From contig NZ_CP039852.1 of the NCBI RefSeq assembly GCF_006228385.1, positions 2,310,001-2,374,000 of the forward strand: DNA of 64,000 bases. Direction: 5' to 3'. This document shows positions 38,594-47,367 of the stretch, one piece after another (within the stretch, counting starts at the first letter, position 1; every line of letters starts with the position of its first letter). The notes below the pieces were generated by a model. The model did no database searches, was not told the origin of the DNA, and worked only from the letters and a program-made list of their open reading frames with translations. The position numbers and the translations under genes are program-made. Origin of the DNA: Salinimonas iocasae (GTDB lineage Bacteria; Pseudomonadota; Gammaproteobacteria; Enterobacterales; Alteromonadaceae).

Positions 38594-39046
38594 TTAGTAT
38601 GATCGCTGCGCGGCTTTTCGCCGAAGTAAAACCGGGCCTGGTCCCGCCTTTTCCAGTTTGTCCTGGCTGTTGTACAGCGGGCAGTTTTTCGTCGACAAAC
38701 ACCCGCAACCTATACAGCTGGTTAGTGACATACTAAGCGCCTGCAGGCTTCTGATTCTTTTATCAAGCTGCACCTGCCAGCCCGAAGCCATCGTCTGCCA
38801 CTGCGCCTGTGTCGGCGCACTATATTTTGGCAGTGAAGCAAACGCTTCCTGAATTTCATCTAATGTGACCCCCAACTGCTGTGCCGCTTTTATCAGTGAA
38901 ACCCTTCTGATTGTATCTCTGCCGTAGCGGCGCTGATTCCCCGTATTCCGGCTACTGAAAATAAGCGACTTAGTTTCATAAAAGTGCAGCGTAGATACGT
39001 TCACGCCACAACGTTTAGCCACCTGACCCACCGATAATTCAGCCAT
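38594..39046 (-). CDS. soxR: Redox-sensing activator SoxR
   Basis: A 150-residue MerR-family regulator. The N-terminal winged helix begins LSVGQVAKRCGVNVSTLHFYE. The dimer helix follows, and then the [2Fe-2S] cluster motif Cys111, Cys114, Cys116, Cys122 (CIGCGCLSTKNC), with the same spacing as E. coli SoxR. It senses redox-cycling compounds. A perfect SoxR operator lies 16 bases upstream in the divergent gap, so it probably controls the ORF at 39130 and itself. Confidence 0.96.
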   Translation of the reverse strand: MAELSVGQVAKRCGVNVSTLHFYETKSLIFSSRNTGNQRRYGRDTIRRVSLIKAAQQLGVTLDEIQEAFASLPKYSAPTQAQWQTMASGWQVQLDKRIRSLQALSMSLTSCIGCGCLSTKNCPLYNSQDKLEKAGPGPVLLRRKAAQRSY

Positions 39047-39058
39047 TAAAAAAAAACC

Positions 39059-39089
39059 TTTACCTCAAGTTAACTTGAGGTTTTAGCAT
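39059..39089 (+). promoter_or_regulatory. SoxR box within a 19-bp-spaced promoter
   Basis: The 18-bp perfect palindrome CCTCAAGTTAACTTGAGG (39063-39080) equals the E. coli soxS operator. It sits between a -35 TTTACC (39059-39064) and a -10-like TAGCAT (39084-39089), 19 bases apart. That long spacing is typical of MerR-family activation. The promoter points right, towards the small ORF at 39130. Confidence 0.9.
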
Positions 39090-39129
39090 GTTCTTCATCT
39101 TGTGTAAAACACTCATGAAGGAGCAACCT

Positions 39130-39353
39130 ATGGATGCGGTATCGGACAAAACCTTTAAAACTCATAACCCAAAATCACAGCGCAAATCATTTATTTCGAC
39201 CCGTTGGCAGACATTCGTGAAACACTGGCAGGCGCTGATGAACGGCACCATGGCTATGAAATAAAAGCGCCTTTCACAGCAATTATGTCGTTGGAACCTC
39301 AAGCCTCAGGCAACATTGACGATACCATCATTCAGACTGGAACCATCCGCTAA
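39130..39353 (+). pseudogene. Small SoxR-controlled ORF split by a -1 frameshift
   Basis: The ATG at 39130 has GGAG 7 bases upstream. The zero frame stops after 44 codons (39264), and its second half does not look protein-like. Shifting -1 at the heptamer CCCAAAA (about 39168-39174) gives a 74-residue protein that does: after THNPK it continues ITAQIIYFDPLADIRE, later YEIKAPFTAIMSLEPQASG and NIDDTIIQTGTIR. C-CCA-AAA is in the right phase for a -1 slippery site. A lost A in the run, or a sequencing error, is simpler. I do not recognise the family. Confidence 0.55.
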
Positions 39354-39426
39354 GTCGCGAAAACTGGTAACAGTCGACGGAGCACGTTGTTGCAAAAACG
39401 TGCTGCAATTTATCGCCAACATCAGA

Positions 39427-40800
39427 CTAAAATATCAGCGATAAACCAGCTGCCAGTAAAAATGCAATACTGCCTAGTAGTGTTTCCATGACCGTCCAGG
39501 TTTTCAGAGTGGTCTTTTCATCCATTCCGAGTAACCTGGAAACCAGCCAGAAACCTGAGTCGTTAAAGTGTGACAGCACCGTGGCGCCACCAGCAATGGC
39601 AATAACTATAAAGCACAAATCGAGCTCTGATAAACCACTGGTTGCGCTGACCACCGGTGCCATCAGTGATGCTGTAGTGGTAAGCGCCACAGTGGCTGAG
39701 CCCTGAGCCACGCGCAAACATGTTGAAATAACAAACGCAGCTACAATAACCGGCATGCCTGATGCTGAGAGCAAGTTTGCCAGTGCGTCACCTATCCCGC
39801 TGCTACGCAGCACACCACCAAACATGCCACCGGCGCCGGTCACCAGAATTACCGCACAGATGGGCGCCAGCGAATCGGTACACAGCTTTTCCATTTTGAC
39901 TTTGCCAAACCGACGCGTAAACAGCGCCAGGCACAATAGCAGTGTAAGTAGCAGCGCTACCGGTGTATTGCCCAACATGCGAAGTGTGTCAACCCAAGCT
40001 AGGTCATCACCGATATAGCCCGCTACCTGTATGCTGTTAAGACCGGTATCTAAAAAAATTAAACACACGGGTACCAGTAATACGGTCATGACCATGGCAA
40101 ATGAAGGGGGATTATCGATTACCTCATCATCCGTTGATTGGTAAAGTGCAGGAACCGGCAGTATAAACTTATTACCTGCATAGCGGCTGTAGAGATACGC
40201 GCCTGCATACCAGGTTATGATCGCCAGCGGTAAACCCACAACCAGCAGCAAACCAATATCGGCACCCAATAAATCTGACGCAGCTACAGGACCAGGATGC
40301 GGAGGAACAAATGCGTGCATCACGGCAAAGGCGCCGGCCACCGGAAGAGCAAAATGCAGCACTGAACCATTTACCCTGCGCGCGACGCTAAGCAATATCG
40401 GCATTAATACAATCAGGCCGGCATCAAAGAAAATGGGAAAGCCGAACATTAACGATGCGACACCCAGCGCAAATGGAGCGCGCGCTTCACCGAAGCGATT
40501 TATCAATGTGTCAGCCAAAACCCTGGCGCCGCCCGTCGCTTCCAGAATTTTTCCAATCATACTGCCTAAACCAACCAGCAGCGCCACCGCCGCAAGTGTA
40601 GAGCCAAAGCCGGACATCATCACCGACACCACTTTATCTGTAGCAACGCCGGCAACCAGAGCGGTTAGCAGACTCACCAGCGTCAGGGCTGCAAAGGCAT
40701 GAACTTTAAACCGGATAATAAGCAGCATTAACACTACAATAGCGCCGGCGCCGGTTGCCAGTAAAAATACAGGGTCAGCGGCGTAGGTAACAGCATCCAT
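39427..40800 (-). CDS. GntP family gluconate:H+ symporter
   Basis: A 457-residue inner-membrane permease with about 12-14 hydrophobic segments. GntP signatures include FGFPIFFDAGLIVLMPI, HAFVPPHPGPVAASDLLGAD and the late GSATVALTTTASL and LSHFNDSGFW. It takes up gluconate. It is divergent from gntK, with two GntR-type operators in the gap, so both genes should be induced by gluconate. Confidence 0.93.
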   Translation of the reverse strand: MDAVTYAADPVFLLATGAGAIVVLMLLIIRFKVHAFAALTLVSLLTALVAGVATDKVVSVMMSGFGSTLAAVALLVGLGSMIGKILEATGGARVLADTLINRFGEARAPFALGVASLMFGFPIFFDAGLIVLMPILLSVARRVNGSVLHFALPVAGAFAVMHAFVPPHPGPVAASDLLGADIGLLLVVGLPLAIITWYAGAYLYSRYAGNKFILPVPALYQSTDDEVIDNPPSFAMVMTVLLVPVCLIFLDTGLNSIQVAGYIGDDLAWVDTLRMLGNTPVALLLTLLLCLALFTRRFGKVKMEKLCTDSLAPICAVILVTGAGGMFGGVLRSSGIGDALANLLSASGMPVIVAAFVISTCLRVAQGSATVALTTTASLMAPVVSATSGLSELDLCFIVIAIAGGATVLSHFNDSGFWLVSRLLGMDEKTTLKTWTVMETLLGSIAFLLAAGLSLIF

Positions 40801-40838
40801 AAAATGTCCTGTTTTTTTAGTTATTCACAAACATTATA

Positions 40839-40866
40839 GTTACCGGTAACATGTTACCGATAACAT
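40839..40866. promoter_or_regulatory. Tandem GntR operators between gntP and gntK
   Basis: The palindrome GTTACCGGTAAC (40839-40850) is followed directly by ATGTTACCGATAACAT (40851-40866). Both match the ATGTTAC/GTAACAT pattern bound by LacI-family GntR, and gntR lies just beyond gntK. They sit about 39 bases before the gntP start and 66 before gntK. Confidence 0.85.
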
Positions 40867-40932
40867 TTGCCACGTAAACACATTTTTAACAGCCTACCCC
40901 AAAATTACGGGAATAGGCGAAAAGGGGCAGCT

Positions 40933-41457
40933 ATGGCAGCATTAAGCATTATTGTGATGGGCGTGAGTGGCTCAGGTAAAAGCACTGTCGGCGCTGCGCT
41001 GGCCCGGGCATTAAATATAAAATTCATTGATGGTGACGATCTTCACCCTCGCGCTAATATTGAAAAGATGGCCCGTGCAGAACCTCTCAATGATAATGAC
41101 AGAGCACCTTGGTTACAGCGGATTAATGACGCCGCCTTTAGCTTTACGCATAAAAATGAAGGCGGCGTGATCGTTTGCTCTGCATTAAAAAAAGCTTACA
41201 GAGATGCTATCAGGCAAGATAATTCAAATCTTGTGTTTGTATTTCTTGAAGGCGATCAGGCAATGATCACCAAGCGCATGATGCAGCGCCAGGGACATTT
41301 TATGAAACCTGGCATGTTGGACAGTCAGTTCACTATTCTTGAACGACCGTCCGAACAGGAGGCAGACGTGCTTACGATTTCTGCTGAACCTGCTGTTGAT
41401 GAGATCGTAAATAGCATCCAACAGGCACTGACTACATCAGGATTATTGACGAAGTAG
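40933..41457 (+). CDS. gntK: Gluconokinase
   Basis: A 174-residue kinase converting gluconate to 6-phosphogluconate for the Entner-Doudoroff or pentose-phosphate route. It has the P-loop GVSGSGKST (10-18), DGDDLHP, APWLQRI and GHFMKPGMLDSQF, all typical of GntK. The ATG at 40933 follows AGGGG; upstream frame is spurious. It converges on gntR with an 11-base gap. Confidence 0.95.
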   Translation: MAALSIIVMGVSGSGKSTVGAALARALNIKFIDGDDLHPRANIEKMARAEPLNDNDRAPWLQRINDAAFSFTHKNEGGVIVCSALKKAYRDAIRQDNSNLVFVFLEGDQAMITKRMMQRQGHFMKPGMLDSQFTILERPSEQEADVLTISAEPAVDEIVNSIQQALTTSGLLTK

Positions 41458-41467
41458 TGCGAAATTT

Positions 41468-42466
41468 TCAGTCGGTTGAGCCATTAGTAAAAGAAAAACC
41501 AACATCATGCCTGACGGCCCCGGAACGTTTGCCATTTATTGCGTCCAGCAAATAGCGTGCACTGATTTCACCAATTTGGTATCGCGGGGTTATCACACTG
41601 GTAAGCGCTGGCGACACTGCCTGCCCGATATCAAGTCCGTTGTAACCAATTATTCTCATTTGTTCCGGCACGGGGACCTGTTGGTCACGGCACCAGAATA
41701 AAGCACCAACGGCCAGGTCATCATTGGTACACAACGCTCCGTCCATGGCCGGATAGACAGACATCGCTTTTGCCATGATTCTGCGTCCGGCGGAGAAGTC
41801 TGATGCGCCGGCCATTTCGATGGTAACAGGGTCAAGCCCAGCCTCATCCATGGCTTGTTCGTATCCCGCCTGACGAAGAAGAGTGCGCGTATCCATTCTG
41901 GCGGCAAAATAAACCGGCGCACGACACCCGTTGGTTAACAGTCTCTGCGTCGCTTGTTTTGCAGCCTCCTGATGGTCCAGCCCCACCGCCATATCCAGTG
42001 GCGAGGCCGGTAACTCCATCGATTCAACGATCGGGATTCCCGCCTGCATTAACATCTGGCGTGTTTTATGGGTATGGTGGGTTTCTGTCAGAATTATGCC
42101 ATCTACCTGATAAGACAGCAGAGCGGCAATCTTATGCTGCTCTTCTTGCTCATCATAACCGGTATGCGCCAGCAAAGTGTCATAGCCGTTTTCTCGGGTC
42201 ACCGACTCTATCCCCTGCACCAGGGCTGAAAAAACCTGATTCGACAGCGAGGGGATCACAATACCAATGGCTTTGCTTGAAGAACGAGACAGCATCGAGG
42301 GTGCACGGTTTTGAATATAGCCCAGTGTATCAATCGCAGCGCTGATTCGGGCTCCCGTTGGGGCGGCCACCGTGTCCGGATGACGTAAATAGCGCGACAC
42401 TGTCATTTTGGTAACGCCAACAGTGTCAGCGATTTGTTGTAAGGTTACGCGTTTAAGTTTACTCAT
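41468..42466 (-). CDS. gntR: LacI-family gluconate repressor GntR
   Basis: A 332-residue repressor. The N-terminal LacI helix-turn-helix reads VTLQQIADTVGVTKMTVSRY. The periplasmic-binding-type effector domain closely resembles E. coli GntR (GYIQNRAPSMLS, then AIGIVIPSLSNQVF, DGIILTE and FCTNDDLAVG-like CTNDDLAVGALF). The ATG at 42466 gives the expected N-terminus; the open frame upstream to 42652 is not coding. A 22-bp palindrome 20 bases upstream suggests autoregulation. Confidence 0.93.
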   Translation of the reverse strand: MSKLKRVTLQQIADTVGVTKMTVSRYLRHPDTVAAPTGARISAAIDTLGYIQNRAPSMLSRSSSKAIGIVIPSLSNQVFSALVQGIESVTRENGYDTLLAHTGYDEQEEQHKIAALLSYQVDGIILTETHHTHKTRQMLMQAGIPIVESMELPASPLDMAVGLDHQEAAKQATQRLLTNGCRAPVYFAARMDTRTLLRQAGYEQAMDEAGLDPVTIEMAGASDFSAGRRIMAKAMSVYPAMDGALCTNDDLAVGALFWCRDQQVPVPEQMRIIGYNGLDIGQAVSPALTSVITPRYQIGEISARYLLDAINGKRSGAVRHDVGFSFTNGSTD

Positions 42467-42485
42467 TAAAGACGACGTTGACTCC

Positions 42486-42507
42486 ATGATGTTACTTGTA
42501 ACATCAT
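42486..42507. promoter_or_regulatory. GntR operator upstream of gntR
   Basis: ATGATGTTAC-TT-GTAACATCAT is a perfect 10-2-10 inverted repeat containing the same ATGTTAC/GTAACAT half-sites as the gntP/gntK operators. It lies just upstream of the gntR start. Confidence 0.85.
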
Positions 42508-43082
42508 ACCTTAACGTCAGAATATATATCAGTGCCAGTCTTATATTTCCACGCCCATCTTTGCAAAACTGAGCAGGCAAAGATGCATCAATTGTAATGT
42601 CTGCGTTTGCTCGTTTGAGTAGCAAAAACATCTCGACAGCACGAAAAAACATTCGCTAAAAAGGTCTACGCTAGCTGACACTGTGTTTTACAGCTATCCG
42701 CAAAAGCGCGCGGCCGAAATAAAAGGTGTAGACCGAGACGGGTAGAAACGCCCTAAACTGACTTGTCGCTCTGAGGTTAATGCGGGTAAACCAATTTGCA
42801 AACAACAGCCGTTTCTTGTCCTTCCGATTCCGCGCTTGGTGCCGGTGGACCTTCCTGCTTATGCCCCTGGTGGTAACCAGTGGCTACGATCGCATTTTTG
42901 CAAAGGATTCTACCCGCTGGTATCAAAAAGCAATCCTAGTCAGCGTTTTCGTCATATTAAACGCAAAGGTAAATTATCATCATGGGTGCCACAGACACAC
43001 GCGCAACAGAAACAGCCTGATAAACTATAAGCCTAAGGCGACGTCACGAAAACGTTTGCACCAGAATTTTGAAAGGATAACC
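42508..43082. other. Gap between gntR and the App1-type gene
   Basis: It holds the divergent promoters. The open frames here, including the one running into the App1 gene from 42780, have no protein-like composition and no ribosome site. No gene, RNA or repeat was recognised. Confidence 0.5.
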
Positions 43083-44204
43083 ATGCAGAAGACCACGCGT
43101 AAATGGGTACATCGCCTGGAAAGGCGTATCGATAAGCTCAGACATCGGTATAAACGGTGGTATGGCTATTCGCCGGTTATTGTGCAACCTTACATGACTT
43201 ACGGTACTGCGGATGAATTATGGGTGGCTGGCAGACTGTTGGAAGCCAAAGGCGTACAGGGGGGACTCGATGATAGTCGCTGGAAAAACTTCGTCCATAT
43301 GCTACGACGCTACCAAAGCGACGAAATTCCATTTACCGATATCAAATTAGCCCTTGGTGAAGATGAGCGGACGGTGACAACAGACGCTGACGGTTACTTT
43401 CACTACCAGTGGAAGAAACCAGCTACGGAGCATCTGCAACAGCCCTGGACACGTCTGATCCTGCAGGCAGCAGATCCTGGACTCCCCCGTGCTGAAGATC
43501 AAAGTATTGCAGAAATATCAGTACCCGCTGATAGCGCAGAGTTTGCTGTTGTCAGTGACGTGGACGATACCATCATGCGTACCGGCGCAACCAACTTTCT
43601 TCGCCATACTAAGACAGTACTGCTAAATAACGCCCATAGCCGCGAGCTATTTCCGGGAACATCTGAATTTTACAATGCCCTGCAACGCGGCGCCTCGGGA
43701 AGCGCCAACAATCCGTTTTTTTATGTTTCGAGCAGCCCCTGGAATATTTACGATCTGATTGCCGACTTTATTGATATTAACGACCTTCCTAAGGGACCGG
43801 TATTATTAAAGGATTTTGGTCTCAGAGAAGACCGCTGGTTCAAAAGTGGTCACGAGAGCTACAAAAAAGAACGTATAGAAGCAATTCTGAATACCTACCC
43901 TGAACTGAAACTCGTGCTGATTGGTGACTCCGGGCAACATGATGTTTATGCCTATCTGGAGATAGTCAAAAACTACCCTGACAGAGTAGCTGCTGTATAC
44001 ATACGCGACCTTAAACCCGCCTCTCGCTCAGACAAAATAAATACCGCTGCGGACAAATTTGCAGACTACGATGTGCCGTTTAAGTTTATAGAAGATGCTG
44101 CAGAAGCTGCCAGTCACGCTGTCTCGCTTAATCTTGTTACAGAAAAATCCGAACGGGATGTTAGTCAGGATGTCGCTGAGACGCGCGCTGCGGATGATAC
44201 ATAG
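43083..44204 (+). CDS. App1-type phosphatidate phosphatase domain protein (DUF2183)
   Basis: A 373-residue protein with an N-terminal basic helix (about 1-27), a beta-rich region (about 35-150) and a HAD-type catalytic domain. The latter has the DVDDT motif (159-163) and later FYVSSSPWNIYDLI and LIGDSGQHD. This matches the App1 phosphatidate phosphatase family (DxDxT). No membrane segment is seen. AAAGGA precedes the ATG at 43083. The in vivo substrate in bacteria is unknown. Confidence 0.82.
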   Translation: MQKTTRKWVHRLERRIDKLRHRYKRWYGYSPVIVQPYMTYGTADELWVAGRLLEAKGVQGGLDDSRWKNFVHMLRRYQSDEIPFTDIKLALGEDERTVTTDADGYFHYQWKKPATEHLQQPWTRLILQAADPGLPRAEDQSIAEISVPADSAEFAVVSDVDDTIMRTGATNFLRHTKTVLLNNAHSRELFPGTSEFYNALQRGASGSANNPFFYVSSSPWNIYDLIADFIDINDLPKGPVLLKDFGLREDRWFKSGHESYKKERIEAILNTYPELKLVLIGDSGQHDVYAYLEIVKNYPDRVAAVYIRDLKPASRSDKINTAADKFADYDVPFKFIEDAAEAASHAVSLNLVTEKSERDVSQDVAETRAADDT

Positions 44205-44389
44205 CCTGCCAGATTTGAAGCGCGGCGACAGTCCAGTAGGTTTATGGGTGACCAACACTTCAAAGTTATATTACGGCTGGGTTCTACGGCGATATTACTC
44301 AGCTACCTGTTTTGTAAAGATTTCGCCAATTATTGCCATTTAGCCGGTTGCCGATAAACACCGTCGCTCGCTTTCCCCATTACAAATTA

Positions 44390-44433
44390 TGACAAATGTC
44401 ACAGGCAATTCATGACCTTTGTGACTACTGTCA
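44390..44433. promoter_or_regulatory. Cluster of TGAC/GTCA palindromes
   Basis: TGACA-AA-TGTCA (44390-44401), TGACC-TTT-GTGAC (44413-44425) and TGAC-TACT-GTCA (44422-44433) lie within 45 bases. They sit about 55 bases upstream of a four-gene run that ends in a NarL/DesR-type response regulator, so they may be its binding sites. This is inference from position and symmetry. Confidence 0.45.
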
Positions 44434-44489
44434 AAGATCGCTATGGGGCACACTTTTCTTAACGTTGAAAAACACTTTAAGGAAAGACT

Positions 44490-45089
44490 ATGAATCCATC
44501 CCTTGCCGGTAATGACAAATTACTTTCTTCAACAGCATTCCACCGCAATACAATGACGCTGGAGCAGGAACGCACGCTATTTAAGCAAAACAAGTTTCTG
44601 GCCATGCCGCTGGCAGGCACTATCGTGTGGGCCCTGATTGGAATAACCTCGCCGTTTGTTTCTGAGTATGTGAACACCTGGATCCTTTACATCGGAACCG
44701 GCGCCATTTTCTACCTGGGCGCCGGGCTGTCATATCTCACCGGCGAGCGCTTTTTCGCGAAAGATAAAATCGTAACGAGTTTTGATCGTCTCTTCTTTGT
44801 GGGCCTGGTGATGAGTTTAATGGTGTTCGGGATCGCACTGCCTGTTGCCGCTATTGACCATACAACCGTACCTCTTTCGATTGGTATTCTGGCGGGCCTG
44901 ATGTGGATGCCACTCTCCTGGGCGATAGAACATTGGGTTGGCTACTTTCACACGATTGCGCGCACGGTTTCGGTTGTTGGTGCCTGGTATTTGTTCCCCG
45001 ATGCCCGGGTACAAGCTATTAGCGCTGTTATCGTGGCAGTTTACCTCATTTCCATTGTTGCGCTGATTAAGCGAAACAAAAATCTGTAA
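44490..45089 (+). CDS. Multi-pass membrane protein, function unknown
   Basis: A 199-residue protein with a short charged N-terminus and about six hydrophobic segments (roughly 38-58, 65-83, 100-120, 128-148, 152-168, 174-192). It resembles small membrane proteins annotated DUF7010, though I cannot confirm this. AAGGAAAG precedes the ATG. It is the first gene of a run with the SMR transporter and the two-component system, so it is probably regulated by it. Confidence 0.6.
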   Translation: MNPSLAGNDKLLSSTAFHRNTMTLEQERTLFKQNKFLAMPLAGTIVWALIGITSPFVSEYVNTWILYIGTGAIFYLGAGLSYLTGERFFAKDKIVTSFDRLFFVGLVMSLMVFGIALPVAAIDHTTVPLSIGILAGLMWMPLSWAIEHWVGYFHTIARTVSVVGAWYLFPDARVQAISAVIVAVYLISIVALIKRNKNL

Positions 45090-45116
45090 ACCATCATTAT
45101 TTAACGGAGAATTGTC

Positions 45117-45446
45117 ATGCCATACCTGATTCTTGCTCTCGCCATCTTTACCGAAGTCACCGCGACAATGTTGTTAAAAGCCTCAAACGGATGGGAAAAG
45201 TTAGCTTACGGCTACCTTGCTGTATTTTGCTATGCAATTTCTGGGATGTTATTTGCCTATGTGCTTAAACATATGGGGATCGGTATTGCCTATGCAATTT
45301 GGTCTGGAATGGGGATCGCGCTGATTACTGCTGCATCGGTCATATTCTGGAAGCAAACATTCGACTTCTATGCTGTACTGGGTATTATGTTAATTATTTC
45401 AGGCACTTTACTGATTACGAGTAAGTCTGCCGTGGTATTTCAATAG
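45117..45446 (+). CDS. SMR family multidrug efflux protein
   Basis: A 109-residue, four-helix protein of the EmrE/QacC type. The essential membrane Glu is kept (Glu13 in IFTEVTATMLLKAS), as are the GIAYAIWSGMG and second-half GIMLIISGTLLI motifs. It exchanges protons for cationic drugs or osmolyte-like compounds. It is 27 bases after the preceding membrane-protein gene and 13 before the kinase. Confidence 0.93.
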   Translation: MPYLILALAIFTEVTATMLLKASNGWEKLAYGYLAVFCYAISGMLFAYVLKHMGIGIAYAIWSGMGIALITAASVIFWKQTFDFYAVLGIMLIISGTLLITSKSAVVFQ

Positions 45447-45459
45447 GAATGAAGTCCGC

Positions 45460-46604
45460 GTGGATAACAGTAAATTTTCACCAGATAGCCATTTAACGCT
45501 GCCGCTGCTCGCCAGCGGCCGCAAAAAACGCTGGTCCTATAGCAGCCTGGTATTTTCGCTGTTCTTTTTTGTGCCCCTTTTGCTTTCGCTGCCTTTACCA
45601 ACAACTTTCATTGCACTTCAGCTTAGCGCCTATACGGTATTTGTTGCGCTCTATATTTTCGCCATTAACAGTCCTGTTAACCGTCTGCCTTTATTTCTAA
45701 CGGCTCTGATAGCCATTGCTTATGCTACCAGTATTAACAACCCTGGCGGCGCTATCATTTTCGGATTCATCGCTTTTATTGTTGGTTATTATTACCCGCT
45801 TAAAAAAGGGTTAAGTTTTGTTTTAGTTATTGCGCTATCACTCTTTCTACTCCAGTTTTTTGTCCTCGACACGCCTGGCTTCTTTCTGGTTGCAGCCGCA
45901 ATTAATACCATCGTGCTGTTTGGCTTTGGTGCTATGGAGCGCAGAGAAACGCAGTTTCAGCTAAAAGAAACAGAGCAGGCAAAGACGCTAAGTACCTTAT
46001 CTGCAATAGCCGAACGCGAGCGTATCGGGCGTGATCTCCACGATGTCGCCGGACATGCATTAAGCTCGATTGCCCTTAAAGCACAATTGGCCGATAAGCT
46101 TCTTGAAAAAAGTGAAATATCGCTCGCTCAACAAGAAGTAAAGGCACTGGCACAGTTATCTCAGTCTTTGCTAAGCGATATCCGGCACGCCGTTTCTGAT
46201 ATCAAACACCTGACGCTGCGCGATGAAATTGCCAAAAGCAGCGCCATATTGAAAGAAAAAACTTCGACGTTGCTATTGCGCTATCGCATGATTTTGAGCA
46301 AAACCTGACATCAATGGAAGAAGCGCAGCTTGCCCTCATTATCAAGGAACTTACTACGAATACTCTTCGCCACTCTCAAGGGGAACATGTAGCGCTGAGC
46401 ATTTCTCAGGACAACACTGCCCTGACGTTATGTTATCGGGATTTCGGAAAACCTGATTGTCAGGCGCGAATAGCAGAAGGAAACGGATTAACAGGTATTC
46501 GGGAAAGAGCGGCGTTAATTAACGCAACGTTCACACTATCGTGCGACTCAACGGCTGCCTTTAGCTGCACGCTTACTCTTCCCGCACAGAGTAAATATTC
46601 ATAA
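45460..46604 (+). pseudogene. DesK-like sensor histidine kinase, frameshifted
   Basis: The first frame (45460-46308, GTG start) holds about six helices (28-158) and the HisKA_3 dimerisation domain with ERERIGRDLHDVAGH (phospho-His194). The second frame (to 46604) holds the HATPase domain (KELTTNTLRHSQ N-box and GNGLTGIRERA G-box). One missing A in the A6 run at 46256-46261 breaks it. Adding one A gives ILKEKNFDVAIALSHDFEQN and a continuous kinase of about 381 residues. As written, the kinase cannot bind ATP unless frameshifting occurs. A sequencing error is possible. Confidence 0.85.
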
Positions 46605-46619
46605 GCCAGGGAACACGCA

Positions 46620-47225
46620 ATGCCTACTATTGTTGTTGTTGAAGATCAGTCGCTAGTCCGTGATGCTATTGCAATGCTTTTATCTTTGGAAGACGGCGTT
46701 GAGGTCGTCGGCAAATACAGTAACGGCGCAGGAGCGATTAAGCATTTTGAGGATCTGGGCTTGCCAGATATTGTGTTAAGCGATATTGAAATGCCTGATG
46801 TGACCGGACTGGATATCGCCCGCTACGTTACTGACAATGCAATCAACACCCATGTTGTACTGATGACGACATTCGCTAAGCCCGGATATATCAAGCGCGC
46901 GCTGGCTGCAGGCGTGAAAGGATTTGTTCTTAAAGAGGCCGACAGCGACTATTTGCTTTCCTCAATATACAAGGTGCTGAGCGGAGAAAGAGTAATTTCC
47001 CCGGAATTGGCTATCATGGCCCTGGATGACGACAACCCGCTTTCACAAAAAGAAACGATGGCGCTTAAACTGGCCTTCGAGGGCAATACAACGCAGGACA
47101 TTGCGAGCAAACTTTTTCTTTCGCAGGGCACGGTCAGAAATTATCTGTCTGAGGCCATCTCCAAACTGGATGCCACAAACCGTATTGATGCGGCGCGTAT
47201 CGCCAGACAAAAGGGTTGGCTGTAA
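46620..47225 (+). CDS. NarL/DesR-type response regulator
   Basis: A 201-residue regulator with a receiver domain (acidic pair Glu8/Asp9, phospho-acceptor Asp55 in LSDIEMPD, conserved Lys in VLKEADSD) and a LuxR-type helix-turn-helix (NTTQDIASKLFLSQGTVRNY). It is the partner of the upstream DesK-like kinase and starts 16 bases after it. The TGAC/GTCA palindromes ahead of the run are candidate targets. Confidence 0.92.
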   Translation: MPTIVVVEDQSLVRDAIAMLLSLEDGVEVVGKYSNGAGAIKHFEDLGLPDIVLSDIEMPDVTGLDIARYVTDNAINTHVVLMTTFAKPGYIKRALAAGVKGFVLKEADSDYLLSSIYKVLSGERVISPELAIMALDDDNPLSQKETMALKLAFEGNTTQDIASKLFLSQGTVRNYLSEAISKLDATNRIDAARIARQKGWL

Positions 47226-47367
47226 GCAAGCTAAGACTGCTAATCAGACAGGCTGATTATGCCGAAAGTTTGATATAGCGTTATTGGGACAATCTCGCGC
47301 CTGCCCACACAGTCAAAACCCTGGATCAGATGATGACTTATTGCAGGCAGTACGCTTCACAGCGTGG

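Noticed and set aside
42467-42652. In-frame 5' extension of gntR
   Set aside because: It would cover the GntR palindrome and adds non-conserved residues; the start at 42466 aligns with E. coli GntR.
42780-43082. In-frame 5' extension of the App1-type phosphatase gene
   Set aside because: The extra 101 codons are not protein-like, lack a ribosome site, and the ATG at 43083 has a good AAAGGA site.
46256-46261. Programmed frameshifting in the histidine kinase
   Set aside because: The A-run is only six bases and the phase does not give a proper X-XXY-YYZ heptamer; a lost base or sequencing error is more likely.
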